Part shown: piece by piece, positions 20,319-29,499 of the stretch | Layout of the letters: every line of letters starts with the position of its first letter | Numbering within the stretch: position 1 is the stretch's first letter | Assembly (NCBI GenBank): GCA_903902965.1 | Contig: CAIUXE010000027.1 | Coordinates: 1-43,458 of the forward strand | From: an uncultured Actinomycetes bacterium | GTDB lineage: Bacteria; Actinomycetota; Actinomycetes; Nanopelagicales; Nanopelagicaceae | Length of the DNA stretch: 43,458 nt | Direction: 5' to 3' | Notes under the pieces: generated by a model | Database searches by the model: none | Told to the model about the DNA's origin: nothing | The model's input: only the letters and a program-made list of their open reading frames with translations | Program-made: the position numbers and the translations under genes

Positions 20319-21403
20319 CTTCTTTCAGCACGTGGGAAAACAACCTCTTCTAAAATCAAAATAACTGCAGCAGCAACTGGAACTGCTAGCAAACCGCCAA
20401 CTAATCCAAGTAGTGAAGTTCCAATTAATGCTGAAACTATGGTCACTATTCCGGGTATTGATAGAGATCTCTTCATAATTCTTGGCGCGATAATGTAATT
20501 TTCAATTTGTACGTAAGTAAGGTAAAAAATAAAGGCAACTAAACCAGTTGTCGGAGTTTGGGCTGTGGCCACAATCGTAAAGATAGATCCGGCAATAAAG
20601 TGTCCCACTAGTGGAATTAGAGCAGCAACAAATACCACCATGGCAATTGAAGTGGCATATGGAATTCTGAGTATTTCTCCGGCCGCAAACATCACTAGTG
20701 CTGCTAGGGCAGAAATAGAAACTTGGCTTCCAACAAAAGTTCCAATACGAGAGATGATTGCATCAGAGATATTTGCAATTCGATCACGTCTAGAAGCGGG
20801 TGCTAAGCGGTAGGCGATTTTTGTTATCTGTGGAAGTGAACTTAAAAAGTAAAGAGTTAGCACGATAATAGTTAACGCCGAGAATGCCCCAGATAATACT
20901 GATTTTCCAACGCCAACAATTCCACCAAAAGCTGTCAATACAAATTTTCCATCTTTAATCCAGAGCTGCAATTTACTTTGTAAAGTATCGATAATTCCAT
21001 ATTGATCATTTAAATGCGCGATAGTTGGATTTTTAGTTAAGTTATTTAATAACTCTGGAGAGGACGCAATTAATTGATTGCTCTGTGAAATGATCGGTGG
21101 AATAACTAAATATCCAAACAGAATTACAAATCCAATTACGCAAGCAAATATGACAGCAACAGCATTTGACCTTTTTAATCCACGTCGCCTAATTGCTTCA
21201 ACTGCAGGATTTAATCCCATAGCCAAAAACATCGCTACAACTAGCAGTACGAAAACTTGACTTACTGATGACAAGGCACGCATCAGAGTTAATGCACTCA
21301 ATGCCCCAAGAGCCGCTAAAAAACCAAAGTAAAAGGGATGGCTTTGATTAAAGGGAGCGCCAGGCTCTCCAAACGAACGATCTGAAGCAGATTTTGAGGC
21401 CAT
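20315..21403 (-). CDS. AI-2E family transporter (PerM/TqsA family)
   Basis: 362 residues with seven to eight membrane segments. Typical features are the early VLLVVAMFLAMGLNPAVEAIRRRGLKRSNAVAVI and the C-terminal GLVGGLLAVPVAAAVILIL. Members export small molecules such as autoinducer 2 or ions; the family name should not be read as function. The start is set at the ATG 21403, because upstream codons would overlap the divergent DUF4032 gene. TAAACT lies seven bases before it, consistent with a leaderless transcript. Confidence 0.85.
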   Translation of the reverse strand: MASKSASDRSFGEPGAPFNQSHPFYFGFLAALGALSALTLMRALSSVSQVFVLLVVAMFLAMGLNPAVEAIRRRGLKRSNAVAVIFACVIGFVILFGYLVIPPIISQSNQLIASSPELLNNLTKNPTIAHLNDQYGIIDTLQSKLQLWIKDGKFVLTAFGGIVGVGKSVLSGAFSALTIIVLTLYFLSSLPQITKIAYRLAPASRRDRIANISDAIISRIGTFVGSQVSISALAALVMFAAGEILRIPYATSIAMVVFVAALIPLVGHFIAGSIFTIVATAQTPTTGLVAFIFYLTYVQIENYIIAPRIMKRSLSIPGIVTIVSALIGTSLLGLVGGLLAVPVAAAVILILEEVVFPRAERS

Positions 21404-21450
21404 GAAGGTGAGTTTAACTCCCGTTAACTTAAATAGGCGAGAATGTAGCC

Positions 21451-22671
21451 ATGGCGTTGACAATTCTAGGTTCTGGAGAAGAGATCGCCTTACTGACCTC
21501 TTTGCCATGGGAACTCCCATTAGAGCAATGGGAAGAAGAGCCAGAACTTGGCGCACAGCGCGGAATCTCGCGGCATGTAGTCCGACTAGTAAATGTAGGC
21601 ACGCCTGAAAAAGCAGAAGTTTTTGCAGTCAAAGAAACTGTCCCTGAATTCGCAAAACGTGAATATGCTCATCTTCGCGAACTGGCAAATAGATCCGCGC
21701 CATCAGTTGAGCCAATTGCAGTTGTTGACGGACGCGAAAGTGCAACAGGGGATCCACTTCCAGCAATTATTGTTACTCGATATCTGCCATTCTCGCTTCC
21801 TTACCGAATCATTTTGACGCGAAATGTAACTCCACATGAAATTGAAACTATGGGAAGCGCGTTATCTCTTTTGTTAGTTCGTTTACATTTACTGGGATTT
21901 TGGTGGGGGGATTGTTCACTTTCAAATACTTTGTTTCGCCGCGATGGAGATGGTTTTGCTGCTTACTTAGTAGATGCAGAAACTGGAGAGTTTCAGGATC
22001 ACCTATCTAATGGTCAGCGTGAGCATGATTTAGAGATTGCACTATTTAATGTGGCAGCAGAGTTAGATGATTTAGCATCAGGTGGATTATTGCATCCAGG
22101 TATTGATCCAATCCGATCAAGTGAAGCGGTCGTTAAGCGCTATCGCAGACTTTGGGCGATGTTGAAAGAAAAACAAGAGTTAGATCCGAAAGATCGCAAA
22201 GCAGTTGAACGAGCTATGCGCGCCTTACAAGATTTAGGTTTTGCTGTGGAGGAAGTTTCAGTTTCACTTGATGGGGCTAAGCAAGCTTTAATTTTCCAGC
22301 CAAAATTGGTTGCTGCCGGTTATCACCAAAACCGTTTACGAAATTTAATTGGGTTAGAAGCAGAGGAGTTGCAGGCAAAACGGATCTTGGCCTCATTTGA
22401 TAGATATCGCGCGCGTGAATCAACACCACTTCCGCCAGAGCGTGAAACTGCAAGAAAATGGCAACGAGAAATATTTAATCCAATTATGAGCTCTATGCCT
22501 GATTCATTGCGTGGAAAATTGCCACCGGCGCAGTTATTCCATGAAGTACTTGAACATCGTTGGTTCCTTAACGAACGTGCTGGTGAAGATGTTGGTTTAC
22601 CAACAGCTGCGGCATCATATTTTGCAGATGTTTTGCCGGGAAGACTTGATTACAACGCACTCAGACTTTAA
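21451..22671 (+). CDS. DUF4032 protein with protein-kinase-like N-terminal domain
   Basis: 406 residues. The first 190 look like a lipopolysaccharide/Rio-type kinase: Lys61 (FAVKET) and Glu71 for ATP anchoring, GDCSLSNTLF with Asp154 and Asn159 as catalytic loop, and Asp175 in LVDAETGE as the metal-binding residue. The rest (about 200-406) matches the actinobacterial DUF4032 region, ending in LFHEVLEHRWFLNERAGEDVG-type sequence. The substrate of this conserved actinobacterial family is not known. No Shine-Dalgarno sequence; GAGAAT lies six bases before the ATG. The phosphotransfer role is inference from motif order. Confidence 0.85.
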   Translation: MALTILGSGEEIALLTSLPWELPLEQWEEEPELGAQRGISRHVVRLVNVGTPEKAEVFAVKETVPEFAKREYAHLRELANRSAPSVEPIAVVDGRESATGDPLPAIIVTRYLPFSLPYRIILTRNVTPHEIETMGSALSLLLVRLHLLGFWWGDCSLSNTLFRRDGDGFAAYLVDAETGEFQDHLSNGQREHDLEIALFNVAAELDDLASGGLLHPGIDPIRSSEAVVKRYRRLWAMLKEKQELDPKDRKAVERAMRALQDLGFAVEEVSVSLDGAKQALIFQPKLVAAGYHQNRLRNLIGLEAEELQAKRILASFDRYRARESTPLPPERETARKWQREIFNPIMSSMPDSLRGKLPPAQLFHEVLEHRWFLNERAGEDVGLPTAAASYFADVLPGRLDYNALRL

Positions 22672-22694
22672 AGGCTTTAAGGACTTCAGAAAAG

Positions 22695-23150
22695 TTACTT
22701 CGCTTGCACAAGTTCTATAAGTACTCCACCACAATCTTTTGGATGTAAGAAATTAATTAGTGCTCCTTGCGTTCCAACTACTGGCGCTGGATTTAATACT
22801 CTAATTCCGAGATCAAGTGCTGCATCCATAGCGGCCTGCAGATCTTTTACGGTTAGTGCTAGTTGCTGAATTCCAGGTCCATTTTTACTTAAGAACTTTC
22901 CGATTGGTGATTCAGGGGTTAATGGGGCCAATAATTGCAAAGTTGAGTTACCAGTATTACCGATAGAGAGTATCGCTTCATGCACCCCTTGTTGAGAATT
23001 AATTTCTTGGTGAATCAATACAGCGCCGAAGGTATTTTGATAGAAAGTAATTCCCTCGTTTAAATCTGCAACAGCTACACCCACATGGTCAAAACCTAAA
23101 ATCCCCGGAATGTTAGGGATGATCGGGGGTTGACTCGCAAAAGCGTTCAT
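22695..23150 (-). CDS. mce: Methylmalonyl-CoA epimerase
   Basis: 151 residues from the ATG at 23150. Interconverts (2S)- and (2R)-methylmalonyl-CoA. Two vicinal-oxygen-chelate modules: the first with metal histidine in FDHVGVAVADL, the second with GIQQLALTV and the final metal glutamate in GGVLIELVQ. GIQQ instead of GLHH is usual in actinobacterial epimerases. The frame continues upstream, and an ATG at 23168 is also possible, but 23150 avoids overlap with the divergent MeaB gene. With MeaB and the adenosyltransferase it outlines the propionyl-CoA/methylmalonyl-CoA pathway. Confidence 0.9.
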   Translation of the reverse strand: MNAFASQPPIIPNIPGILGFDHVGVAVADLNEGITFYQNTFGAVLIHQEINSQQGVHEAILSIGNTGNSTLQLLAPLTPESPIGKFLSKNGPGIQQLALTVKDLQAAMDAALDLGIRVLNPAPVVGTQGALINFLHPKDCGGVLIELVQAK

Positions 23151-23161
23151 AGCGTCGTATC

Positions 23162-23947
23162 GTGTCATATGTGAGTCCAGACCCGGCTTTTGATGGCGAA
23201 GCGATTGCTCGTGGCGATATTCAGCTAGATATCGGCACCCTTGCAAAAGCAATTTCATGGGTTGAAGATGGCGGGAAATTGCCCGACCTCTTTCTGGATG
23301 CTGGCAAAGCGAAAAGCCAGACGATCGGCATAACCGGTTCGCCTGGAGTTGGTAAATCCACTCTCACCTCCGCATTGGTAAAGGCGATTCGCAAAGCTGA
23401 TGAATTAGTTGCAGTGTTGGCGGTAGACCCGTCTTCGCCAATTACTGGGGGAGCTCTACTCGGTGATCGAATTCGAATGCAAGAGCACTATTTGGATGAT
23501 GGGGTTTACATCCGATCAATGGGTTCGCGGGGGCATCTAGGTGGATTGGCCGCAGCCACCCCACAAGCAATCGCATTGGTCGCGAATGCTGGTTTCACTG
23601 AAATTATTGTTGAAACTGTTGGGGTTGGCCAAAGTGAAGTTGAGATTATGAAGTATGTGGACACTGTAATTGTCTTATTGGCACCTGGAATGGGTGATGG
23701 AGTTCAAGCAGCTAAAGCTGGCATCTTGGAAATCGGTGATATTTACGTAATTAACAAAAGTGATCGAGATCTGGCAGGGGCCCAATCTGTGGCAACTGAA
23801 TTAGCTAAATCAATCGAATTATCACCACGTGCTGATGGTTGGAAGCCAGAAATCTTGATTGCATCTGCGCAAGAAAATATTGGGATTAATGAGATTTTAG
23901 CCGCAGTCGAAAATCATCGTAAATGGCGCAAATCGGTGGCAAGATAG
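23162..23947 (+). CDS. meaB: MeaB/ArgK-type GTPase, short form
   Basis: 261 residues. Chaperone that protects and loads adenosylcobalamin-dependent methylmalonyl-CoA mutase. The G-domain is complete: P-loop GSPGVGKST, VLAVDPSSPITGGALLGDRIRM, switch region SMGSRGHLGGL, ETVGVGQSE (DxxG equivalent), and NKSD for guanine recognition. Usual MeaB proteins are about 330 residues; here the N-terminal helices are short and the C-terminal dimerisation arm is missing. The start is GTG at 23162 or 23171; both have a -10-like TAnnnT hexamer (TAGCGT 23150-23155, TATCGT 23158-23163) 6-7 bases upstream. The mutase itself is not in the window. Confidence 0.9.
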   Translation: MSYVSPDPAFDGEAIARGDIQLDIGTLAKAISWVEDGGKLPDLFLDAGKAKSQTIGITGSPGVGKSTLTSALVKAIRKADELVAVLAVDPSSPITGGALLGDRIRMQEHYLDDGVYIRSMGSRGHLGGLAAATPQAIALVANAGFTEIIVETVGVGQSEVEIMKYVDTVIVLLAPGMGDGVQAAKAGILEIGDIYVINKSDRDLAGAQSVATELAKSIELSPRADGWKPEILIASAQENIGINEILAAVENHRKWRKSVAR

Positions 23948-23951
23948 CAAG

Positions 23952-24878
23952 GTGAGTATTTCGGGTGGATTGCCGCAGCAATTTAACCGAGCGATAGATC
24001 TAAGCGCATTAGCTGCCAAAAAGACACCACCCCAAGATGCAGTAAGCGCAGGTGGTAGCGCTCGCCGTGATGTTGATGAAAACTCACTTGTAAAAGAGAT
24101 TATTCCTAGTTCAAAACAAGTTCCAGTCATTTTAGTTGTCTGGTCACCTCGAAGTGAAGAATCTCAATTATTGGTGCAAGGGCTAGAGGCGCTACATCGC
24201 AAACATAACGAAGCATCACAAAGATGGTCGTTGGCGGTATTAAACGCTGATGCCCAGCCGGCTGTTGCTCAAGCATTGCGAGTTACCACAATTCCAACAG
24301 TGATGGCAATCATTGCTGAACAAGTTGCACCGTTATTTGATTCGATGATTCCTCCCGATCAACTTGAAGTTGTCTTAAACAAAGTTGTAGAACTTGCCGC
24401 CGAACAAGGCGTAACTGGAATTTCAAACGGCATTCCAAATGAACAAGTAATTCCAGATGATCCTGATTTATTAATTGCAGACCAGGCTTTAGAAGATAGT
24501 GATTTTCAAGGCGCGATAACTTCTTTTGAAAAAGTTTTAGCACGTAAACCTGGAGACGCGGAAGCAACGCAAGGATTAGCAAATGCAAAATTGTTATTAC
24601 GAACTTCGTTGGCAGATGCAGAATCAGCAAAGGCCGCAGCACTTGCTCAACCAGATGATGCAAAAGCTCAAGCGCTAGCTGCAGATTTCGAAATTTTATC
24701 TGGACAGGCAGAAGCGGCATTAGATCGGTTGATTAAATTTATTTCAGCAAATTCAGGTGGACAAAGCGCGCAACGGGACATCGCTCGCACTCATCTTTTA
24801 GAACTTTTCCAAAATTTTGCCCCCACCGAACCCATCCTGATCGCAGCCCGTTCAGCCCTATCGAGAGCCCTGTTCTAA
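23952..24878 (+). CDS. CnoX/YbbN-like thioredoxin-fold TPR protein without CxxC
   Basis: 308 residues. The thioredoxin-like domain spans about 40-145; the active-site position reads WSPRSEES (Ser65 and Ser68 where WCxxC would have cysteines), and the cis-proline loop is VTTIPTVMAI. A tetratricopeptide part follows (about 150-300; DFQGAITSFEKVLARKPGDAEATQGLANAKL). This is the layout of the CnoX/YbbN holdases, whose thioredoxin domain is often redox-inactive. Start GTG four bases after MeaB. The ending is tightly joined to the next gene (one base). Confidence 0.87.
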   Translation: MSISGGLPQQFNRAIDLSALAAKKTPPQDAVSAGGSARRDVDENSLVKEIIPSSKQVPVILVVWSPRSEESQLLVQGLEALHRKHNEASQRWSLAVLNADAQPAVAQALRVTTIPTVMAIIAEQVAPLFDSMIPPDQLEVVLNKVVELAAEQGVTGISNGIPNEQVIPDDPDLLIADQALEDSDFQGAITSFEKVLARKPGDAEATQGLANAKLLLRTSLADAESAKAAALAQPDDAKAQALAADFEILSGQAEAALDRLIKFISANSGGQSAQRDIARTHLLELFQNFAPTEPILIAARSALSRALF

Positions 24879-24879
24879 T

Positions 24880-26058
24880 ATGCAAATAACTAAAACCTCC
24901 CGCCGTTTGTTCGCACTTCTATATTTCACCTTTGGACTGAGCATTATGAGCTGGGTTCCAAGGTTCTCGGAGGTAAAAGCGAACCTTGGATTGAGTAACG
25001 GCGAATTCGGAACAATCATTAGTACTGGTGCATTTGGAGTTTTCTTTTCGCTATTAATTATTGGTCACGTAGTGCATGCATATGGTGTTCGAATTGTTTT
25101 ATTAATATCAGGAACATGGATGTGCGTTGCGATTGCGGCAATCACCTGGATCACCAGTCCGGTTTACTTTTTCTTACTTAATATGACAATTGGTGGAAGC
25201 ATCTCTGCTTTCAATACAGCGATTACCGCACAGGCAATTGCAATGGAGAAAGAGTTAAAGCGCACTTATCTTCCTAAAATGTCAGCTTTTTTTGCAGTGG
25301 GAAGTTTAGCAACTACTTTACTAGCCGGTATTGCCGCAAAATTCGTATCAGTACAAATTCATACTGGAATAGTTATAATTTTTTCACTATTTTTGTTTTT
25401 TTACATTGTAAAAAAACTAACACCAATTCTAGTTCCGGCGAATAAGAGCGATTCAGCCAGAGATGCGATTAGATTCGCGCAGTTTTTCACCTCATTTAAA
25501 ATTGATTGGCTAGTGAACCTAGGCTTGCTATTTGGCTCACTCCTTGCGTTCTCTACCGGAGATTGGGCTTCAATTTATACTCGTGAAGAGCTTGGTTTAT
25601 CAAAATCCTTGGCAGTAATTCCATTTTTTATCTTCACCATTGGCATAGTTGTCGGCCAACTTCAATACGCAAAGTTTGAAAAGAAATATTCAATGGTGAG
25701 ATTAGTAAAATGGGGTGGAGTAATAGGTGGCGTTGGTATGGCTATCGGAACCGTAACCGGCCGATGGTTATCTGATTATTCAACTTGGGGTGGTGTTGGC
25801 GTAGCAAGCGTCGGATTCATAATTGGCGGACTGGGTTGTTCTTTTATTGGTTCTATATTTGTTTCACAAGCAACTAAACGTTCTAAATTGCCGCCGAGTG
25901 TTGTAATAGCTCAATTAAACGCAGTAAACACATTGATTGTTTTCGTGGCAAAAACGATCGTTTCACTAACTGCACAATTCACATCAGTAACAGTTGCGTT
26001 GTTGGTGCCTTGCACACTGCTCTTCTTTACTGGAGCATTTTTACGTAAAGAGAGCTAG
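24880..26058 (+). CDS. MFS transporter, YbjJ-like
   Basis: 392 residues with twelve predicted membrane segments. The opening SIMSWVPRFSEVKANLGLSNGEFGTIISTGAFG is characteristic of the YbjJ-type branch of the major facilitator family (WxPR.pe.K..LgLs). The substrate is unknown. It starts one base after the TPR protein, so the two are co-transcribed, and converges on aceE with a 20-base gap that shows no terminator-like hairpin. Confidence 0.88.
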   Translation: MQITKTSRRLFALLYFTFGLSIMSWVPRFSEVKANLGLSNGEFGTIISTGAFGVFFSLLIIGHVVHAYGVRIVLLISGTWMCVAIAAITWITSPVYFFLLNMTIGGSISAFNTAITAQAIAMEKELKRTYLPKMSAFFAVGSLATTLLAGIAAKFVSVQIHTGIVIIFSLFLFFYIVKKLTPILVPANKSDSARDAIRFAQFFTSFKIDWLVNLGLLFGSLLAFSTGDWASIYTREELGLSKSLAVIPFFIFTIGIVVGQLQYAKFEKKYSMVRLVKWGGVIGGVGMAIGTVTGRWLSDYSTWGGVGVASVGFIIGGLGCSFIGSIFVSQATKRSKLPPSVVIAQLNAVNTLIVFVAKTIVSLTAQFTSVTVALLVPCTLLFFTGAFLRKES

Positions 26059-26078
26059 AAAGAGATTCAAAAAGAGAG

Positions 26079-28805
26079 TTAGCCAGATCCTTCAGTGTTG
26101 CCTGGATCTGCGGCCATGATGTCGTGCAGTGTGTATTTATCTAGTGCCGCTCTAAGAGTTGCAACCTGGACTTTTCCTTCACGAACAAGTGCAGCCAAAG
26201 TGGCAACCACTATTGATTCTGCATCAACACGGAAATGTCGGCGCAACGCGCCTCTAGTATCAGATAAACCAAAGCCATCAGTTCCCAATGAGGTAAATGG
26301 ATTAGCTACCCAAGGAGCTACTTGGTCTTGAACTGCACGCATGAAATCACTTACTGCGATCACCGGTCCAACACTGCCCGCTAATTTTGTGGTGATGTAA
26401 GCAGTGCGAGGGGATTCCGGGTTCATCATGTTGTGGCGATCTACTTCTAGCCCATCACGACGCAATTCGTTCCAAGAAGTAACTGACCAAAGATCGGCGG
26501 CAACTCCCCAATCCTCAAGAAGTAATTTTTGAGCTTTAATCGCCCAGTTAACTCCAACACCTGATGCCAAAAGTTGAGCATTTAAATCTCGCTTTTGCCC
26601 AGCAGCTTGATATTTGTAAATTCCACGGACAATTCCATCGGTATCTACATTTTCTGGTTCTGCTGGTTGCACATAAGGCTCGTTGTAAATGGTGATGTAG
26701 TAATAGATGTTTTCACTATTTTCACCATACATCCGGCGCAATCCATCTTTAACAATGTGTCCAACTTCGTATCCAAAAGCTGGATCATAAGCAACTACAG
26801 CTGGATTTGTGGAAGCGAGTAAGTGTGAATGACCATCTTCATGTTGCAAACCTTCACCATTCAAAGTTGTTCGGCCTGCGGTAGCACCCATCACAAATCC
26901 ACGGCAAAGTTGGTCAGCCGCAGCCCAAAATGCATCACCAGTTCTTTGGAAACCAAACATTGAGTAAAAGATATAAATCGGAATCATTGGCTCATCATGT
27001 GTTGAGTAAGAAGAACCAACGGCGGTGAAGGATGCAACTGATCCTGCCTCATTAATTCCTTCATGCAAGATCACGCCATTTGTTGCTTCTTTATAGGAGA
27101 GCATCAATTCGCGATCTACTGAAATATATTTTTGACCATGTGGGGAGTAGATCTTCATAGTTGGAAAGAGTGAATCCATTCCAAAAGTTCGGGCTTCGTC
27201 GGGAATAATCGGAACGATTCGCTTGCCCAATTCAGGGACTTTAACAAGATCTTTCAACAAGCGAACAAAGGCCATAGTTGTGGCAACTTCTTGGGCACCT
27301 GATCCACGTTTTACAGATTCGTAAGTCTCATCAGGAGGTTGTGGCAATGCACGGGATGCATTACGGCGATGTGGCATAGAGCCGCCAAGTAATTGACGTC
27401 GTTCCATCATGTACTTGTACTCAGGTGAATCTTTGCCTGGGTGGTAGTAAGAGGGAGTTTTTGGATCGAGTTGCTCATCCGTTAATGGAATTCCTAAGCG
27501 ATCTCTAAATTCGCGCAAATCTTCTAGAGTCATTTTTTTCATTTGGTGCGTTGAATTTCGAGCTTCGAAATGTGAACCCAAAGTCCAACCCTTAATGGTT
27601 TTCGCAAGAATTACAGTTGGCTTACCATTTTTTTGTGTAGCAGCAGAATACGCCGCATATAGCTTCTTATAATCGTGACCACCACGTTTCAAATTCCAAA
27701 TCTTTTCATCACTCCAGTTGGCAACCATTGCTGCAGTTCGTGGATCGCGCCCAAAGAAATTTTCACGGATGAATGCGCCATCTTCGGATTTGAATGTTTG
27801 AAAATCGCCATCTGGAGTTGAATTCATTAAATCAAGTAATGCACCTTCGCGATCTTGAGCAAGCAACTCATCCCATTCGCGACCCCAGACAACTTTTAAT
27901 ACATTCCAGCCAGCGCCACCAAAGATAGATTCCAATTCTTGAATAATTTTTCCATTGCCACGAACCGGACCATCAAGTCTTTGCAAATTACAGTTAATAA
28001 CAAAAACTAAATTATCTAACCCTTCACGCCCAGCAAGAGACAATGCGCTAACGCTTTCTGGCTCATCCATTTCACCATCACCAAGAAAAGCCCAAACTGT
28101 TTGTTCGCTTGTATCTTTTATTCCCCGACCATGTAGATAACGGTTGTAACGAGCTTGGTAAACCGCATTGATTGGACCAAGTCCCATTGAAACCGTTGGG
28201 AACTCCCAGAAATCTGACATCAATCTTGGATGAGGATAGGAAGAAAGCCCTCCACCTTCATGAGATAACTCTTGGCGGAAGCCATCCATCTGATGTTCAG
28301 TAAATCGTCCTTCTAAAAATGCACGCGCATACATTCCAGGACTTGCATGTCCTTGATAAAAAATTTGATCTCCGCCGCCTGGGTGATTTTTGCCGCGGAA
28401 GAAATGGTTAAAGCCAACTTCATAAAGTGATGCAGATGAAGCATAAGTAGAGATGTGTCCGCCAACTCCGACACCTGGTCGTTGTGCGCGGTGAACAGTT
28501 ATCGCGGCGTTCCATCTAATAAATGCACGAATTCGTCGCTCGAGCGCTTCATCGCCTGGAAACTCTGGTTCAAGGTGTGGGGGAATAGTGTTGATGTAAT
28601 CAGTAGTACGAAGATTAGAAACAGAAATTGATTTCTCGTGTGCATGTTGTAACAAACTTAATAATAAGTATCGGGCTCTAACTGGTCCGCCAGTTTCTAG
28701 TGCCGCATCGAGAGATTGATGCCATTCAGCTGTTTCTTCTGGATCGATATCAACAAGTTGGTCGATTAGTTGAATATCTGCAGCTCCGGGCACCTTCTCA
28801 TCCAT
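26079..28805 (-). CDS. aceE: Pyruvate dehydrogenase E1 component, homodimeric
   Basis: 908 residues. Thiamine-diphosphate enzyme that decarboxylates pyruvate and passes the acetyl group to the E2 lipoyl domain. The ThDP motif runs from [10 protein letters not shown] to [20 protein letters not shown]-rich [11 protein letters not shown] and the [20 protein letters not shown]-terminal block are family hallmarks. The frame is open 25 codons upstream, but the ATG at 28805 has AGGGAG seven bases before it and gives the canonical N-terminus. The upstream 210-base divergent gap holds two inverted repeats. Actinobacteria use this single-chain E1 with a shared E2; E2 and E3 are not in the window. Confidence 0.97.
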   Translation of the reverse strand: MDEKVPGAADIQLIDQLVDIDPEETAEWHQSLDAALETGGPVRARYLLLSLLQHAHEKSISVSNLRTTDYINTIPPHLEPEFPGDEALERRIRAFIRWNAAITVHRAQRPGVGVGGHISTYASSASLYEVGFNHFFRGKNHPGGGDQIFYQGHASPGMYARAFLEGRFTEHQMDGFRQELSHEGGGLSSYPHPRLMSDFWEFPTVSMGLGPINAVYQARYNRYLHGRGIKDTSEQTVWAFLGDGEMDEPESVSALSLAGREGLDNLVFVINCNLQRLDGPVRGNGKIIQELESIFGGAGWNVLKVVWGREWDELLAQDREGALLDLMNSTPDGDFQTFKSEDGAFIRENFFGRDPRTAAMVANWSDEKIWNLKRGGHDYKKLYAAYSAATQKNGKPTVILAKTIKGWTLGSHFEARNSTHQMKKMTLEDLREFRDRLGIPLTDEQLDPKTPSYYHPGKDSPEYKYMMERRQLLGGSMPHRRNASRALPQPPDETYESVKRGSGAQEVATTMAFVRLLKDLVKVPELGKRIVPIIPDEARTFGMDSLFPTMKIYSPHGQKYISVDRELMLSYKEATNGVILHEGINEAGSVASFTAVGSSYSTHDEPMIPIYIFYSMFGFQRTGDAFWAAADQLCRGFVMGATAGRTTLNGEGLQHEDGHSHLLASTNPAVVAYDPAFGYEVGHIVKDGLRRMYGENSENIYYYITIYNEPYVQPAEPENVDTDGIVRGIYKYQAAGQKRDLNAQLLASGVGVNWAIKAQKLLLEDWGVAADLWSVTSWNELRRDGLEVDRHNMMNPESPRTAYITTKLAGSVGPVIAVSDFMRAVQDQVAPWVANPFTSLGTDGFGLSDTRGALRRHFRVDAESIVVATLAALVREGKVQVATLRAALDKYTLHDIMAADPGNTEGSG

Positions 28806-28829
28806 GCTTTTCTCCCTACGTTTAATCAC

Positions 28830-28850
28830 TGGCCCGTACTTATTGGGCCA
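28830..28850. promoter_or_regulatory. Inverted repeat in the aceE leader
   Basis: TGGCCC (28830-28835) and GGGCCA (28845-28850) are separated by nine bases, 25 bases upstream of the aceE start. It could be a hairpin in the 5' leader or a dyad operator. The bound factor is unknown. Confidence 0.4.
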
Positions 28851-28951
28851 CCAGAAAGTATTCTCCCCCTTTTTTGGCAATAGGTCACATTCACCCCTAT
28901 TTCAGCATTTTCTTGGCTTTTCACCCAAAAGGACTTGCCAATCCCCGCTTC

Positions 28952-28967
28952 GGGTAGTGGACTACTC
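28952..28967. promoter_or_regulatory. Inverted repeat between aceE and the DUF3052 gene
   Basis: GTAGT (28954-28958) and ACTAC (28961-28965) form a near-continuous dyad with flanking G-U and G-C pairing, in the divergent aceE/DUF3052 region. TTGCCA at 28935-28940 is a possible -35 element for the plus-strand gene, so the dyad would sit in or next to its -10 region. Confidence 0.35.
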
Positions 28968-29014
28968 CTGTTGAAACCAGCGGCACAACGTCGCTACCGA
29001 TCGAAGGGATGTGA

Positions 29015-29422
29015 GTGAGCAGCACGGGGATGATTACCCGGTTGGGTATCAGCGCAGGTGACCTAATCCTTGAGATTGGGGAAGACAGTGATTGTGATCA
29101 AGAATTACGCAAAGAAATTTTCGCAACTTCCGGAAATCAACCAGTTGGTGATGACGATGGTGAAGTTGTAGATGTTGTACTTCTTTGGTGGCGAGAAGAG
29201 GACGGCGATTTAGTAGATGCGCTCGTTGACTCTTTAACTTTTTTAGCAGTGAATGGCGTCATCTGGTTATTAACTCCCAAAATGGGCAGACCAGGACATG
29301 TCGAACCAAGTGATATTCAAGATAGTGCCCCAACTGCAGGTTTGGCACAAGCATCATCTTTCGCAGTCAGCGCCGATTGGAGCGCAACCAAGTTGATGGC
29401 TCCGAAGGCAGGACGCCGCTAA
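29015..29422 (+). CDS. DUF3052 protein
   Basis: 135 residues. A conserved actinobacterial protein of unknown role, regularly found beside aceE and an AhpE-type peroxiredoxin, as here. Recognisable blocks: GDLILEIGEDSDCDQELRKEI, DVVLLWWREEDGDLVDALVDSLTFL, and the closing PGHVEPSDIQDSAPTAGLAQ-type segment with a SADWSATKL end. No catalytic motif is seen. The GTG at 29015 is preceded by GAAGGGA at suitable spacing; another GTG at 29011 is out of frame. Confidence 0.9.
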   Translation: MSSTGMITRLGISAGDLILEIGEDSDCDQELRKEIFATSGNQPVGDDDGEVVDVVLLWWREEDGDLVDALVDSLTFLAVNGVIWLLTPKMGRPGHVEPSDIQDSAPTAGLAQASSFAVSADWSATKLMAPKAGRR

Positions 29423-29499
29423 AGCCTTTAAGATGTAATTAGCGCTTAACTTTTCAACTTCTTCATCTCAATAAAAATCAATCAAATAGGGAGTATCAA

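Noticed and set aside
28806-28880. Longer AceE N-terminus from an upstream in-frame start
   Set aside because: AGGGAG fits the ATG at 28805, and the extra residues do not look like the family N-terminus.
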